Numbered from the stretch's first letter, positions 50,067-59,077 are shown. The stretch: 64,000 bases of DNA from Pseudomonadota bacterium (GCA_018240745.1 JAFEFF010000202.1:62001-126000); one strand, 5' to 3'. The notes: generated from the letters alone by a model not told the origin. Numbers and translations are program-made.

Positions 50067-52235
50067 TCATTGGTTCGCCTCCGCCAGGATGGAGCCGTCG
50101 GCCAGCAGGCGTGCCGTCGCACCCGGCCCGACGATGAAGGTGCTTTCGTCTTCCTCGAACACCGCCGGTCCGTCGATCTTCACGCCGGGCTGCAGGGCAT
50201 AGCGGTCCCAGACCCTGGTCTGCACCGTCTTGTTCTGGTCGGGAAAGAACACCGGTCGCATACCCTTCTCCGCGTCGGCCGAGGCATGGCGCGGCAATTC
50301 CAGCTTGCCGCCGGTGCCCGGCATCGGCGCCGTCACCGAGAGCCTGAGCGCCACGAACTGGATGCTGGCGCCGGGCGGCGTGCGGGCGAACAGCGCCTTG
50401 TAAGCCTTCTCGAACTCCACCCGGATGCCGGCTTCGCCGAGCGGTGACGGCATCGCCACGGTGATCTCGCTGCCCTGGCCGATATAGCGCATGTCGGCAA
50501 GGCGCCTGATCGTGCGCGCCTCGACGTCGGCGCCGGTCAGGCGCAGCACGTCGAGCGATTCCTTTTCGAGTGCGGCGAAGATGCGCTCGGCTTCCTGCAT
50601 GTCGGCGCCGGACAGCGCCGCGGTGAAGCTGGCGACACGATCGACGCGCGCCGGCGCCATCAGCATGCCGATGGTGCTGCCCGCCCCCGCGCCCGGAGGA
50701 CACACCACACGCTTCACCCCGAGCTTGCGGGCGACATGCCACGCATGCACAGGCCCGGCCCCGCCGGTTGCCAGCAGAGCGTACTCCGAGGGGACGCGGC
50801 CGCGCTCGGCGATCGCCACGCGGGCGGCGCCGGCCATGTTCTCGTTGACCACGTCGTGGACGCCGAAAGCGGCACGCGACGGTTCGACCTCGAGATCGGC
50901 GGCCAGTGTGCCGAGCGCCTCGGCGGTCGCCGCGCGGTCGATCTTCATCGCGCCGCCGAGGAAGAAGTCGGCGTTGAGGTAGCCCAGGGCCAGATCGGCG
51001 TCGGTGACGGTGGCGTTCGTCCCGCCGCGGCCGTAGCAGGCCGGGCCCGGTTGTGCGCCGCTGCTCTCCGGACCGACATTGAGCGTACCGAGATCGCTCC
51101 TGTGCGCGATCGAGCCGCCGCCGGCGCCGATCTCGATCAACTCGACGGTGGCGATCTGCATCGGCAGGCCCGAGCCGCGCAGGAAGCGCTTCTCGCGCGC
51201 CGCCTCGAAGCCGTAGGCGACCAGCGGCTCGCCGTCGTCGACCAGCGCAAGCTTGGCGGTCGTGCCGCCCATGTCGAAGGCGAGCACACGCTCCAGCCTG
51301 GCGTTGCGGCCGAACCAGGCGCCCGCCAGTGCGCCCGCCGCCGGGCCGCTTTCGAGCAACTGCACCGGCACGCGCTTGGCTTCGCTGACATGGGTCAGGC
51401 CGCCGTTCGACAGCATCAGGAACAGCCCGCCGGGAATGCCCTCGGCGCGCAGCGCCTGCTCCAGGCGCTCGAGATAGACCTCGGCGAGCGGCCGGATGTA
51501 GGCATTGGCCACCGTCGTCGAGGCGCGCAAGTACTCGCGGATCTCCGGCGCCACGTCGGACGACAGCGAGATCGACAGGTTCTGGTAGCGCTCGGCGATC
51601 GCCGCGCCGATCGCCTGCTCGTGCGCCGGGTTGGCGTAGGCGTGCAGGAAGCAGATGGCGAGGCTCTCGACGCCCTGCTCGACCAGCTCGGCCACCTCGC
51701 GCAGCGCCGCGTCGACATCGATCGGCTTCTCCACCGACCCGTCGGCGGCCAGCCGCTCGACCGCCTCGCGCCGCCACGGGCGCGGCACCAGCGGCTTGGG
51801 CATCTCGATGAACAGGTCGTAGAGCTCGTACTTGCGCTCGCGGCCGATCTCCAGCACGTCGCGAAAACCCGCCGTGGTCAGCAGCCCGGTCCTGGCGCCC
51901 TTGCGTTCGATCAGCGCGTTGGTGAACAGCGTCGTGGCGTGCACCACACGGCCGACCTGCTCGGGCTTCGCGCCCGCCTTGGCGAGCACGCGGCGCGTGC
52001 CTTCGATGGCGCCACGCGCCGGATCGTCGGGTGTGGTGCTCTCCTTCCAGATGACGGCACGACCGTCGCGCGGATCGTGGATGACGAGGTCGGTGAAGGT
52101 GCCCCCGATATCGATGCCGAGGGACAGCGGTGTCCCCGTCGTCCCGAGCGAAGCCGAGGGACCTGTTTTCGCTGACGTCAAAAGAGGTCCCTCCACTCCG
52201 CGCTTCGCGCTCCGGTCGGGACGACGGAGCGTCAT
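50067..52235 (-). CDS. hyuA: Hydantoinase A / oxoprolinase-like ATPase subunit
   Basis: Up to 722 residues. The ASKHA-type ATP-binding motif LGIDIGGTFTDLVIHD (about 39-54), TLFTNALIERKGARTGLLTT, LLSNGGLTHVSEAKRVPVQL-LESGPAAG, VLAFDMGGTTAKLALVDDGE and GPACYGRGGTNATVTDADLA identify HyuA. It supplies ATP hydrolysis for ring opening with HyuB. The start is uncertain: the ATG at 52235 overlaps the preceding Bug receptor stop (ATGA), but then the first 34 residues are encoded by a family A repeat. A TTG inside the repeat (codon 19) has GGAGG 8 bp upstream. Normal HyuA proteins begin near residue 36 here. Confidence 0.88.
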   Translation of the reverse strand: MTLRRPDRSAKRGVEGPLLTSAKTGPSASLGTTGTPLSLGIDIGGTFTDLVIHDPRDGRAVIWKESTTPDDPARGAIEGTRRVLAKAGAKPEQVGRVVHATTLFTNALIERKGARTGLLTTAGFRDVLEIGRERKYELYDLFIEMPKPLVPRPWRREAVERLAADGSVEKPIDVDAALREVAELVEQGVESLAICFLHAYANPAHEQAIGAAIAERYQNLSISLSSDVAPEIREYLRASTTVANAYIRPLAEVYLERLEQALRAEGIPGGLFLMLSNGGLTHVSEAKRVPVQLLESGPAAGALAGAWFGRNARLERVLAFDMGGTTAKLALVDDGEPLVAYGFEAAREKRFLRGSGLPMQIATVELIEIGAGGGSIAHRSDLGTLNVGPESSGAQPGPACYGRGGTNATVTDADLALGYLNADFFLGGAMKIDRAATAEALGTLAADLEVEPSRAAFGVHDVVNENMAGAARVAIAERGRVPSEYALLATGGAGPVHAWHVARKLGVKRVVCPPGAGAGSTIGMLMAPARVDRVASFTAALSGADMQEAERIFAALEKESLDVLRLTGADVEARTIRRLADMRYIGQGSEITVAMPSPLGEAGIRVEFEKAYKALFARTPPGASIQFVALRLSVTAPMPGTGGKLELPRHASADAEKGMRPVFFPDQNKTVQTRVWDRYALQPGVKIDGPAVFEEDESTFIVGPGATARLLADGSILAEANQ
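52136..52227. repeat. Family A inverted repeat, copy 4, inside the 5' end of hyuA
   Basis: 92 bp starting CCGTCGTCCCGAGCGAAGCC and ending CTCCGGTCGGGACGACGG, with inner arms GAGGGACCT / AGGTCCCTC. It stays open in the hyuA frame from the ATG at 52235, giving residues about 4-34 a repeat-derived, Arg/Ser/Gly-rich sequence. Confidence 0.85.
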
Positions 52236-53200
52236 TGCGCCCGGATATTGCCGGCTTTCACCACCTTCGCCCAGCGCTCGCGATCCTTCTGGATGTACGC
52301 TGCGAAAGCGGCCGGTCCCTGGCCCAGCGCCTCGAGCCCCTGCTTGTCCAGCGTCTCCTTGTTCGACGGATCGGCGATCGCCTCGAGGAACAGTTTGGCG
52401 ATCGCTTCCTTTACGTCGGCGGGCAGCGCCGCCGGCCCGACCAGGCCGAACCAGTTGTCGATGTTGAGCGACGGAATGTCCCTGGTGAGCAGCGGCAGCT
52501 CGGGCGCCAGGGGCGACGGCTTGTTCGCCGCCAGCGCCAGCACGCGCACCTTGCCGCCGCGCGCCATGCTGATCAGCTCGGAGATGTTGCCGAAGAACAT
52601 ATCGACGTTGCCCGCCGCCACATCGGCGATCGCCGGCGCGCCGCCGCGGTAGGGCACATGGATCAGCTTCAGGCCGCCCGATTCCGCGGCCAGGAATTCC
52701 GCCGCGAGCTGGTTGGTCGATCCCAGGCCGGTCGAGGCATAGGAGACCTTGCCCGGGTTGGCCCTGGCGTAGGCGACGAACTCGGGGATCGTCTTGAACG
52801 GCGCATCCATGCGCACGATCAGCGCCATCGGCACGCCGACCAGGTTGGCGACGGGCACCAGCTCCTTGTCGATGTCGAGCGGGATGTTCGAGCCGGGCAC
52901 GACCGGCCCGACCGAGAGCTGGCCCATGATGCCGATGCCGACCGTGTAGCCGTCGGCCGGCGCCTGCGCGACACCCTTCAGCGCAATGAAGCCGCCCGCC
53001 CCGGTCTTGTTATCCACCACGACGGTGAGACCGTGCTTCTTCGACAGCGTTTCGGCAGCGATGCGCGCCGCGATGTCGGCCGTGCCGCCCGGCGCGTAGC
53101 CGACCAGGATCTTGATCGGCTGCTTCGGTTCCCAGTCCGCACGCGCCGTTCGCGTGGCGGCAAGGATGATCGGTGCGGCAAGCAGACTTCGACGGCGCAT
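52232..53200 (-). CDS. Bug-family extracytoplasmic receptor (TTT type) coupled to hyuAB
   Basis: 322 residues from the ATG at 53200. Twin-arginine-like or Sec signal MRRRSLLAAPIILAATRTAR-A, then the Bug fold: PIKILVGYAPGGTADIAARI, TVVVDNKTGAGGFIALKGVA, VGVPMALIVRMDAPFKTIPE, YASTGLGSTNQLAAEFLAAE and LIHVPYRGGAPAIADVAAGN. It has no TctA/TctB neighbours; instead its stop overlaps the hyuA ATG. It probably captures the ligand degraded by HyuAB and hands it to a TctAB pair elsewhere. Divergent from the acyl-CoA synthetase. Confidence 0.9.
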   Translation of the reverse strand: MRRRSLLAAPIILAATRTARADWEPKQPIKILVGYAPGGTADIAARIAAETLSKKHGLTVVVDNKTGAGGFIALKGVAQAPADGYTVGIGIMGQLSVGPVVPGSNIPLDIDKELVPVANLVGVPMALIVRMDAPFKTIPEFVAYARANPGKVSYASTGLGSTNQLAAEFLAAESGGLKLIHVPYRGGAPAIADVAAGNVDMFFGNISELISMARGGKVRVLALAANKPSPLAPELPLLTRDIPSLNIDNWFGLVGPAALPADVKEAIAKLFLEAIADPSNKETLDKQGLEALGQGPAAFAAYIQKDRERWAKVVKAGNIRAQ

Positions 53201-53280
53201 TTTTGGATTCCCCAGTGCAACGCCAGCGTCGAGCAAGCACCGTGCCCGGTCAACCGACTTTGGGTTAGTCTCGCCACGCC

Positions 53281-54882
53281 ATGTCGTTCTCCATGCCTGC
53301 TCCCGACGTCTGGACCCTGCTCGCGAACCTCGCGGAGGAAACACCGGAGGCGCCCGCGCTCCTGCACGGCGAAAGGACGATCTCCTTCGCGGAATTGCAT
53401 GAGCAATCGCTGCGGGTGGCGCAGGGGCTTGCGGATCTCGGCGTCGGGCCAGGCGATCGCGTGGCGCTGTGGCTGCCCAACGTGCCGGCCTACCTGTTCC
53501 TCTATTTCGCCTGCACGCGGCTCGGCGCCATCGCCGTGGCGGTCAACACGCGCTTCCGGGCGGTCGAGGTCGCCGACATCGTCGAGCGCTCGGGCGCCAC
53601 GGTGCTGGCCTGCGCGCCCGGCTTCCGGCGCATCGACTTCCTGTCGATCCTGGCCGATGTCGATCCGCATGCGCTCGACAAGCTTGCCGCGATCGTCATT
53701 GTCGGCGAGGAGCCCGCCACGCCGCCGGCAACGATCGAGCGGCTCCGCCGGGTGCCGTTCTCGCGCATGCTGTCGCGGCCACGGCTCGGTGTCGGTCACG
53801 CCGCGCCCAATGCGCCGTGCAATATCTTCACCACGTCGGGCACGACCAGCGCCCCGAAGTTCGTGCTGCACCGCCAGGGCGCGATCGCTCGCCACGCGCA
53901 AGAGGTGGCGCGCACCTTCGGCTTCGACGCACTCGAAACGCTGGCATTGTCCATCCTGCCGCTGTGCGGCGTGTTCGGCTTCAACCAGACCATGACCACG
54001 CTCGCCGCCGGCAAGCCTTGCGTGCTGGTCGAATCGTACGAGATCGAGGAGATCGCCCGGCTGATCGCACGGCACCGGCCGAGCACCCTGCTCGGCAGCG
54101 ACGACATGATCGCCCGCCTGCTCGAGCTGGTGCCAGGCGAGAAGCCGTTCCCGTCGGTGAAATGGATGGGCTATGCCGGCTTCAACGCCGCGCTGGAGAA
54201 CATCGCCGAAGTCGCCGAGACACGCGGCCTGATCCTGCGCGGACCCTACGGCATGAGCGAGGTGCAGGCGCTGTACGCCATCCAGCCGATCGACGCGCCG
54301 GTGGCGCAACGCAAGAAAGGCGGCGGCGTGGTGACCTCGCCGTTCGCCCATGTCCGCGTGCGCGATCCGGAAACCGGCGAGCTGCTGGGCGTCGGCCAGC
54401 CCGGCGCGCTGGAATGCGCCGGGCCGTCGCTGATGGTCGGCTACTGGGGCAACGACAAGGCGACCGCCGAGGCGCTCACCCCGGACGGCTACGTCCGCAC
54501 CGGCGATCTCGGCCAGCTCGAGGCCGACGGCAGCTTCACGTTCCTCAGCCGCATGGGCGACGTGCTGCGGCTGTCGGGCTTCCTGGTCAACCCGCTGGAG
54601 ATCGAGACGCACATCCAGAAGCTGTCGGCGATCGAAGGCTGCCAGACCATCGCCGTGCCGCGCCCCGAAGGCGTGCGCGCCGTCTCCTTCGTGATGCTGA
54701 AGCCCGGCGCGGCGCTCGACGAAGGCGAGGTGATCGCCCACTGCAGGCGCGGGCTCGCCAACTACAAGGTACCGGTGCGCGTGTTCGCGATCGACGAGTT
54801 CCCGAAGACCCCCTCGCCCAACGGCTTCAAGATCCAGCGCAACAAGCTGCGCGAGATGGCCGAGGCCCGTCTGTCATCTTAG
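53281..54882 (+). CDS. AMP-dependent acyl-CoA synthetase/ligase
   Basis: 533 residues, ANL superfamily. Adenylate-binding motif IFTTSGTTSAPKFVLHRQGA; then GPYGMSEVQALYAIQP (A5), DGYVRTGDLGQLEADGSF (A7), SFTFLSRMGDVLRLSGFLVN-PLEIE (A8) and the catalytic Lys region FPKTPSPNGFKIQRNKLREM (A10). It activates a carboxylic acid as AMP ester and forms the CoA thioester; chain type unknown. Family B repeat copy 1 follows 11 bp after the stop. Confidence 0.92.
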   Translation: MSFSMPAPDVWTLLANLAEETPEAPALLHGERTISFAELHEQSLRVAQGLADLGVGPGDRVALWLPNVPAYLFLYFACTRLGAIAVAVNTRFRAVEVADIVERSGATVLACAPGFRRIDFLSILADVDPHALDKLAAIVIVGEEPATPPATIERLRRVPFSRMLSRPRLGVGHAAPNAPCNIFTTSGTTSAPKFVLHRQGAIARHAQEVARTFGFDALETLALSILPLCGVFGFNQTMTTLAAGKPCVLVESYEIEEIARLIARHRPSTLLGSDDMIARLLELVPGEKPFPSVKWMGYAGFNAALENIAEVAETRGLILRGPYGMSEVQALYAIQPIDAPVAQRKKGGGVVTSPFAHVRVRDPETGELLGVGQPGALECAGPSLMVGYWGNDKATAEALTPDGYVRTGDLGQLEADGSFTFLSRMGDVLRLSGFLVNPLEIETHIQKLSAIEGCQTIAVPRPEGVRAVSFVMLKPGAALDEGEVIAHCRRGLANYKVPVRVFAIDEFPKTPSPNGFKIQRNKLREMAEARLSS

Positions 54883-54893
54883 CGCTTAACTGT

Positions 54894-55070
54894 CCTCTCC
54901 GCCGCGCAGCGGGGGAGAGGAAGGGACCCGTTGCGCAGCAACGGGGAGGTGAGGTGGTCGCGCAACAGAAGCGGCGTGCGTTTGGGTGCGCAGCCTTGAC
55001 CCACCTCACCCTCCCATCGCCTGCGCGATGGGCCCCTCCCTCTCCCCCCGCGAAGACGCGGGCGGAGAGG
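54894..55070. repeat. Family B structured repeat, copy 1 (177 bp)
   Basis: Outer arms CCTCTCCGCC / GGCGGAGAGG, next arms GGTGAGGTGG / CCACCTCACC, and two self-complementary loops CCGTTGCGCAGCAACGG and CCCATCGCCTGCGCGATGGG. It would fold into a branched cruciform or RNA. It accounts for nearly all of the 54883-55091 gap. Copies 2 and 3 at 56708 and 59533 are the same length. Confidence 0.9.
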
Positions 55071-55091
55071 TGCCCTTACACGATCGCGTGT

Positions 55092-56633
55092 CTAGATGCG
55101 GCCGGAGAAGAACAGCGCCACCGCAAAGAAGCCGATCGGAACCAGCAGGGCGACCCAGCGGAACGCCATGGCCGTTTCCAGGGTCGCGTGCGAGGGATTG
55201 GACGGATCGTAGTGCACGCTCACCGTCGCGCCTGCCGGATAACGCTGCACGGTCTGCTCGGCGAGATCGCGGGCGCCCGCGACCTCGGGGCCGAAGGCCA
55301 CGCGCGAGCCATGATAGCTGCGCTCGCCGACATGGTAGCTGTACTCGACCAGGGGCGACCATACCGTCGTCGTCTGGCTGCCGCCGGTCTGCGTGAGCGT
55401 GCGCCGGGACTCGGCCCGGCTCGACAGCACCGTGCCCGGCGCGGTCGGCCAGCGCGACGCTGCCCTTGTCTCGGCAAGGTTGGAAATCACCGAAACCGAG
55501 GCGACGAGCCCGCAGGCCACGAAGAACAGGAAGGCGTGGACGACCGCACCCGGCGGGAAGTGCGGCTGCAGCCAGGCGATGACATCGCCCGCCCGGGTGA
55601 AGCCGAACACAACCACCAGGCCCACCAGCATCAAACCACCGGCAATGGCGTACATCACCCCGGGACTCGCCGGCGGATCGCGCTCGAGCACCGCCTCGTC
55701 CGGCTTGGCGGGGTTGTAGAAGACCGGCCCGGTGCGGCCGATCTGGTAGCGCTCGAGGGCGGCCTCGACCTCGGGACTGTCGGGCTTGATCTCGCCAATG
55801 CTGATGCGCTTGCCGCGATGCTCCACGCCGCCGACGGTGTAGATGTAGGTGATGTCGGGAACGTTGCCGACCGACGGCGCTCCGCCGCTCAGCTTGGTGT
55901 CCACCTTGCGCGTCCTGCAGCCGATGATCCTGCCCGGCGCCGATGGCCATCGGCTGGCCCGCCGCACCTCGCTCATCCTGTAGACGATCATGCCGGCGAT
56001 GGAGGCCGGGATCATCATGGCGAACACCGCCATGAAGAGCCATCCCGGCAAGACGGCCACCCCGATCCAGAAGGCGGCGATCGCGGCCACCAGGAAGCCC
56101 GAGCCGGCCGGCAGAGGGATCGCGCCGGCGCGGCGGCCGTGGCGCCAGGCGATCACGAGCAGGCCGATTGCCAACAGACCCGCCACCGGCGCACCGTAGG
56201 TGAGCGCGGCCCGCACCCTGGTGGTTGTGCCATTGTCCTCGGGGTAGGCCCGGCTGGGCACGCGGACATCGAGCCTGGTCTCGCCCGCGGAGTCGTATGC
56301 CCTGGCAACGATGTCGCCCAGGTCGCGCGCCGCCGCGACGGCTCTTGCGCGAGTGGGTGCGGAGACCTCGATCTGGCTTCGGCGCGAGCTGTTGCGATCG
56401 AACGAATAGGACGCGTTCACGTCATCGGGCACCGTCAACGACGCCAGGGCGCGCTCCAGACGAGGACGGTCCGCGCTGTCCTGGATCCAGAGACCGATCG
56501 TCAATCCGTAGGATGTCGCGAACTGGTCGGCGATCAGCTCCCGTCCCAGGAACAGCCCGAGCGCAGCCAACCCCAGCACGACGGCGAGCATGCAGCGCCG
56601 CACCAGCCTCGAATAGTGCTCGCGTTTCTCCAT
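55092..56633 (-). CDS. DUF3592 membrane protein with two DUF3592 modules
   Basis: 513 residues from the ATG at 56633 (weak ribosome site; an ATG at 56678 is also possible). It has about six hydrophobic segments and two soluble DUF3592 modules in tandem: the first around ASRWPSAPGRIIGCRTRKVD with YTVGGVEHRGKRISIGE and VFYNPAKPDEAVLERDP; the second around ASRWPTAPGTVLSSRAESRR with YHVGERSYHGSRVAFG and VHYDPSNPSHATLE. The duplication is seen directly. Family function unknown. Flanked on both sides by family B repeats. Confidence 0.85.
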   Translation of the reverse strand: MEKREHYSRLVRRCMLAVVLGLAALGLFLGRELIADQFATSYGLTIGLWIQDSADRPRLERALASLTVPDDVNASYSFDRNSSRRSQIEVSAPTRARAVAAARDLGDIVARAYDSAGETRLDVRVPSRAYPEDNGTTTRVRAALTYGAPVAGLLAIGLLVIAWRHGRRAGAIPLPAGSGFLVAAIAAFWIGVAVLPGWLFMAVFAMMIPASIAGMIVYRMSEVRRASRWPSAPGRIIGCRTRKVDTKLSGGAPSVGNVPDITYIYTVGGVEHRGKRISIGEIKPDSPEVEAALERYQIGRTGPVFYNPAKPDEAVLERDPPASPGVMYAIAGGLMLVGLVVVFGFTRAGDVIAWLQPHFPPGAVVHAFLFFVACGLVASVSVISNLAETRAASRWPTAPGTVLSSRAESRRTLTQTGGSQTTTVWSPLVEYSYHVGERSYHGSRVAFGPEVAGARDLAEQTVQRYPAGATVSVHYDPSNPSHATLETAMAFRWVALLVPIGFFAVALFFSGRI

Positions 56634-56707
56634 GGCGCGCAAAGGGTGCGCCGCCGCTTCGCGACCCGCAAGCCTCAACCGACGCGTGTCCGGGCCCGCT
56701 CAGAAGT

Positions 56708-56884
56708 CCTCTCCGCCGCATAAGCGGGGGAGAGGAAGGGACCCGTTGCGCAGCAATGGGGAGGTGAGGTGGTCGCGGAACAGAGGTGGTGTGTGTTGGA
56801 CGGAGAGGTATGACCCACCTCACCCTCCCATCGCTTGCGCGATGGGCCCCTCCCTCTCCCCCCGCGAAGACGCGGGCGGAGAGG
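56708..56884. repeat. Family B structured repeat, copy 2 (177 bp)
   Basis: Same length and arms as copy 1, with small base changes (for example the self-complementary loop reads CCGTTGCGCAGCAATGG). It fills the gap 56634-56915 between the DUF3592 and MetE-like genes, both on the minus strand. Confidence 0.9.
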
Positions 56885-56915
56885 TGTGCCGCGCCAACCG
56901 GCTCCGCCACTATCG

Positions 56916-58121
56916 CTACAGCTGCTTGCTGGCGATCGCGGCGCCCTGGGCCAGGGTTTCGAGCTTGGCCCAGGCGATGTCGCGGTGGACGCGGCCGCCC
57001 AAACCGCAGTCGCTCGAGGCGATCACGCGTTCCTTGCCGACCAGCCTGGCGAAGCGGCCGATGCGTTCGGCGACCAGCTCGGGGTGCTCGACCACGTTGG
57101 TGGCGTGGCTGACGACGCCCGGCAGGATCAGCTTGTCGTCGGGGAGTCTGGTGCCCTGCCAGATCGACCATTCGTGCTCGTGGCGGACGTTGCCCGCCTC
57201 GAAGGAATAGGCGCCGGCGTCGATCCTGAGCATCAGGCCGACGATCTCCTTCATCGGGATGTCGGTCATGTGCGGCCCGTGCCAGCTCCCCCAGCAGAGA
57301 TGGAAGCGGATGCGGTCCTGCGGCAGGCCCTTCAGTGCCTGGTTCAACGCCTCGATCTTGGGCTCGGTGAACTTGCGGTACTCCTCGAAGGTCGGCTCGG
57401 GGTTGATCTGGTCGAAGTTCTCGGCGATCGCCGGGTCGTCGATCTGCAACACCAGGCCGGCATCGACGATCGCCTTGTATTCCTCGCGCATGGCATCGGC
57501 ACAGGCGAACACGAACTCGTCGTCGCTCTTGTAGTAGCGATTGCCGACGCGCGCGCAACTCGCCGGGCCGATCGAGGTCATGAAGCCCTCGGCGACGCCG
57601 TTGGCCTTCAGCGCCGCCTTGAAGTTGGCGATGTCGGCGGCGATCGCGGCATGGCCGGTGTAACGCACCGGCTCGACGGCGAACGGCCAGGTGTTCAGCC
57701 GTGGCCCGGTCGTGATGCCCGACTCGGGATCGGAATACGCCACCTTGAAGCGGGCGCGATCGCGGCGGTCAGCGAAGGTCGAGAGCACGGTGTTGCCGGG
57801 CGACGAGCGATGCACCGGCAGTGTATCGCGATCGATGTCCTCGATCCTGAGACCGCCCAGCCGGGTGAAGGAGTAGCTCCACCAGGCGCGGTAGTTCACC
57901 TTCGAGCCCATCGACTTGCCGTACTCGCCGTCGCCCGGGACGGCGATGCCGGCGGCGACCTGGCGGCGCACGACGTCGTTCACCGACTGGGCGAGCTTCT
58001 GCTGGAACCGGGCCTCGTCGATCTTGCCGAGCTCACGCTGGTGGTTGGCCTCGATCAGATCGTCCGGCCGCGGCAGGCTGCCGGCATGGCTGGTCAGGAT
58101 GGCGTCGGTGCTGCGTTGCAT
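56916..58121 (-). CDS. MetE C-terminal-like (cobalamin-independent methionine synthase family) protein
   Basis: 401 residues from the ATG at 58121, about half the length of MetE (about 755), lacking the N-terminal half. TIM-barrel family stretches: TSHAGSLPRPDDLIEANHQR, VPGDGEYGKSMGSKVNYRAW, LVLQIDDPAIAENFDQINPE; zinc-ligand-like RFHLCWGSWHGPHMTD and VIASSDCGLGGRVHRDIAWA (Cys) with AYSFEAGNVRHEHE. Such short proteins may transfer methyl groups from unknown donors or demethylate small molecules. Ends 31 bp before repeat copy 2 (downstream side); the crotonase gene starts upstream on the same strand, 13 bp away. Confidence 0.87.
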   Translation of the reverse strand: MQRSTDAILTSHAGSLPRPDDLIEANHQRELGKIDEARFQQKLAQSVNDVVRRQVAAGIAVPGDGEYGKSMGSKVNYRAWWSYSFTRLGGLRIEDIDRDTLPVHRSSPGNTVLSTFADRRDRARFKVAYSDPESGITTGPRLNTWPFAVEPVRYTGHAAIAADIANFKAALKANGVAEGFMTSIGPASCARVGNRYYKSDDEFVFACADAMREEYKAIVDAGLVLQIDDPAIAENFDQINPEPTFEEYRKFTEPKIEALNQALKGLPQDRIRFHLCWGSWHGPHMTDIPMKEIVGLMLRIDAGAYSFEAGNVRHEHEWSIWQGTRLPDDKLILPGVVSHATNVVEHPELVAERIGRFARLVGKERVIASSDCGLGGRVHRDIAWAKLETLAQGAAIASKQL

Positions 58122-58134
58122 GGTCGGCGCCCCC

Positions 58135-58917
58135 TCAGCGACCTTTGAACGGTGCGGCCTTGCGCTTCTCGGCGAACGCGCGCGCGGCCTCGTTGAAGTC
58201 CTCGGAGAGATAAAGCTTCTCCGGCGCACCCATGAACATCACCTCGCGGCTGAGACGATCCATGTAGTAGCGCCGCATGCGCACGGTCGAGCGCACGCTG
58301 AGCGGCGGATTCTTCAGCACCTCGTCGGCCAGCCCGCGCGCGACCGCGAGATACTCGCCCTTCGGGGCCACGCGGTTGATCAGGTTGGCCCTGAACGCCT
58401 CCTCGGCGGTGAAGAAGCGGCCGGTCAGCGCCGCCTCCATCGTGAACGCGCCGCCGCCGCGGTAGTGCATCAGCGCCCAGTATTTGCCGGCGCCCAGGCC
58501 GCGCGAGGTCTCGGTGATCTGGAAGCGCGTGCCCTCCTCGGCGACGATCAGGTCACACTCCAGCACGATGCCGACCGACAGGCCGAGCACGTAGCCGTGC
58601 GCCGCCGCGATCACCGGCTTCCAGTTCACGGCCTTGGTCAGGAGGTCGGACGAGTGCGTGCCGCGCCCCTGCGGCCCGCCGAGCTTGAGGAACTCCTCGC
58701 GGCTGCGCAGCTGGCGCTGCTGCACGTCGGCGCCGCTCGAGAAGGCGCGGCCGGTGCCGCACAGGATGGCGATGTGCGCCGTCTCGTCGGTGTCGAAGCG
58801 ATGCAGCGCATCGCCCAGCGCGCCGACCAGCTCGTCGCTGAAGGCATTCAGTTTCTCGGGGCGGTTCAGGGTGAGTGTCACCACCGCGCCGTCCTGCTCA
58901 TAGTTCACGAGCGCCAT
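58135..58917 (-). CDS. Enoyl-CoA hydratase/isomerase family protein (crotonase)
   Basis: 260 residues from the ATG at 58917 (GGAGGAAACG). Crotonase fold: VVTLTLNRPEKLNAFSDELV, ILCGTGRAFSSGADVQQRQL, KPVIAAAHGYVLGLSVGIVL and FTMEAALTGRFFTAEEAFRA-NLIN. The Glu164-equivalent of hydratase is kept (FQITETSRGLG), but the position of Glu144 (GGGCE in the rat enzyme) reads GLSVG, so ordinary hydration is doubtful and an isomerase, hydrolase or decarboxylase-like role is possible. Co-directional with the MetE-like gene. Confidence 0.87.
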   Translation of the reverse strand: MALVNYEQDGAVVTLTLNRPEKLNAFSDELVGALGDALHRFDTDETAHIAILCGTGRAFSSGADVQQRQLRSREEFLKLGGPQGRGTHSSDLLTKAVNWKPVIAAAHGYVLGLSVGIVLECDLIVAEEGTRFQITETSRGLGAGKYWALMHYRGGGAFTMEAALTGRFFTAEEAFRANLINRVAPKGEYLAVARGLADEVLKNPPLSVRSTVRMRRYYMDRLSREVMFMGAPEKLYLSEDFNEAARAFAEKRKAAPFKGR

Positions 58918-58969
58918 CGTTTCCTCCGTTTCGTTGTGCCAGACTAGCCGACGGGATCGGGAGGAAACC

Positions 58970-59077
58970 ATGGGCATGATCGCAAAAGCGACAGCCGCGT
59001 TTGTGCTGCTGCAGCGCTTCACCGGCGAGCGGTTCGAGGTGTTCGGCGAGCTTCTCAGCGCCAGAGTGCAGAAGTGA
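58970..59077 (+). CDS. Possible 35-residue small protein before ridA
   Basis: The ATG at 58970 has a strong site (GGGAGGAAACC) and opens a 35-codon frame: MGMIAKATAAFVLLQRFTGE then RFEVFGELLSARVQK. It ends 14 bp before the RidA start, whose ribosome site lies over its stop, so coupling is possible. No family recognised; a short leader peptide or a real small helical protein are both possible. Confidence 0.4.
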   Translation: MGMIAKATAAFVLLQRFTGERFEVFGELLSARVQK

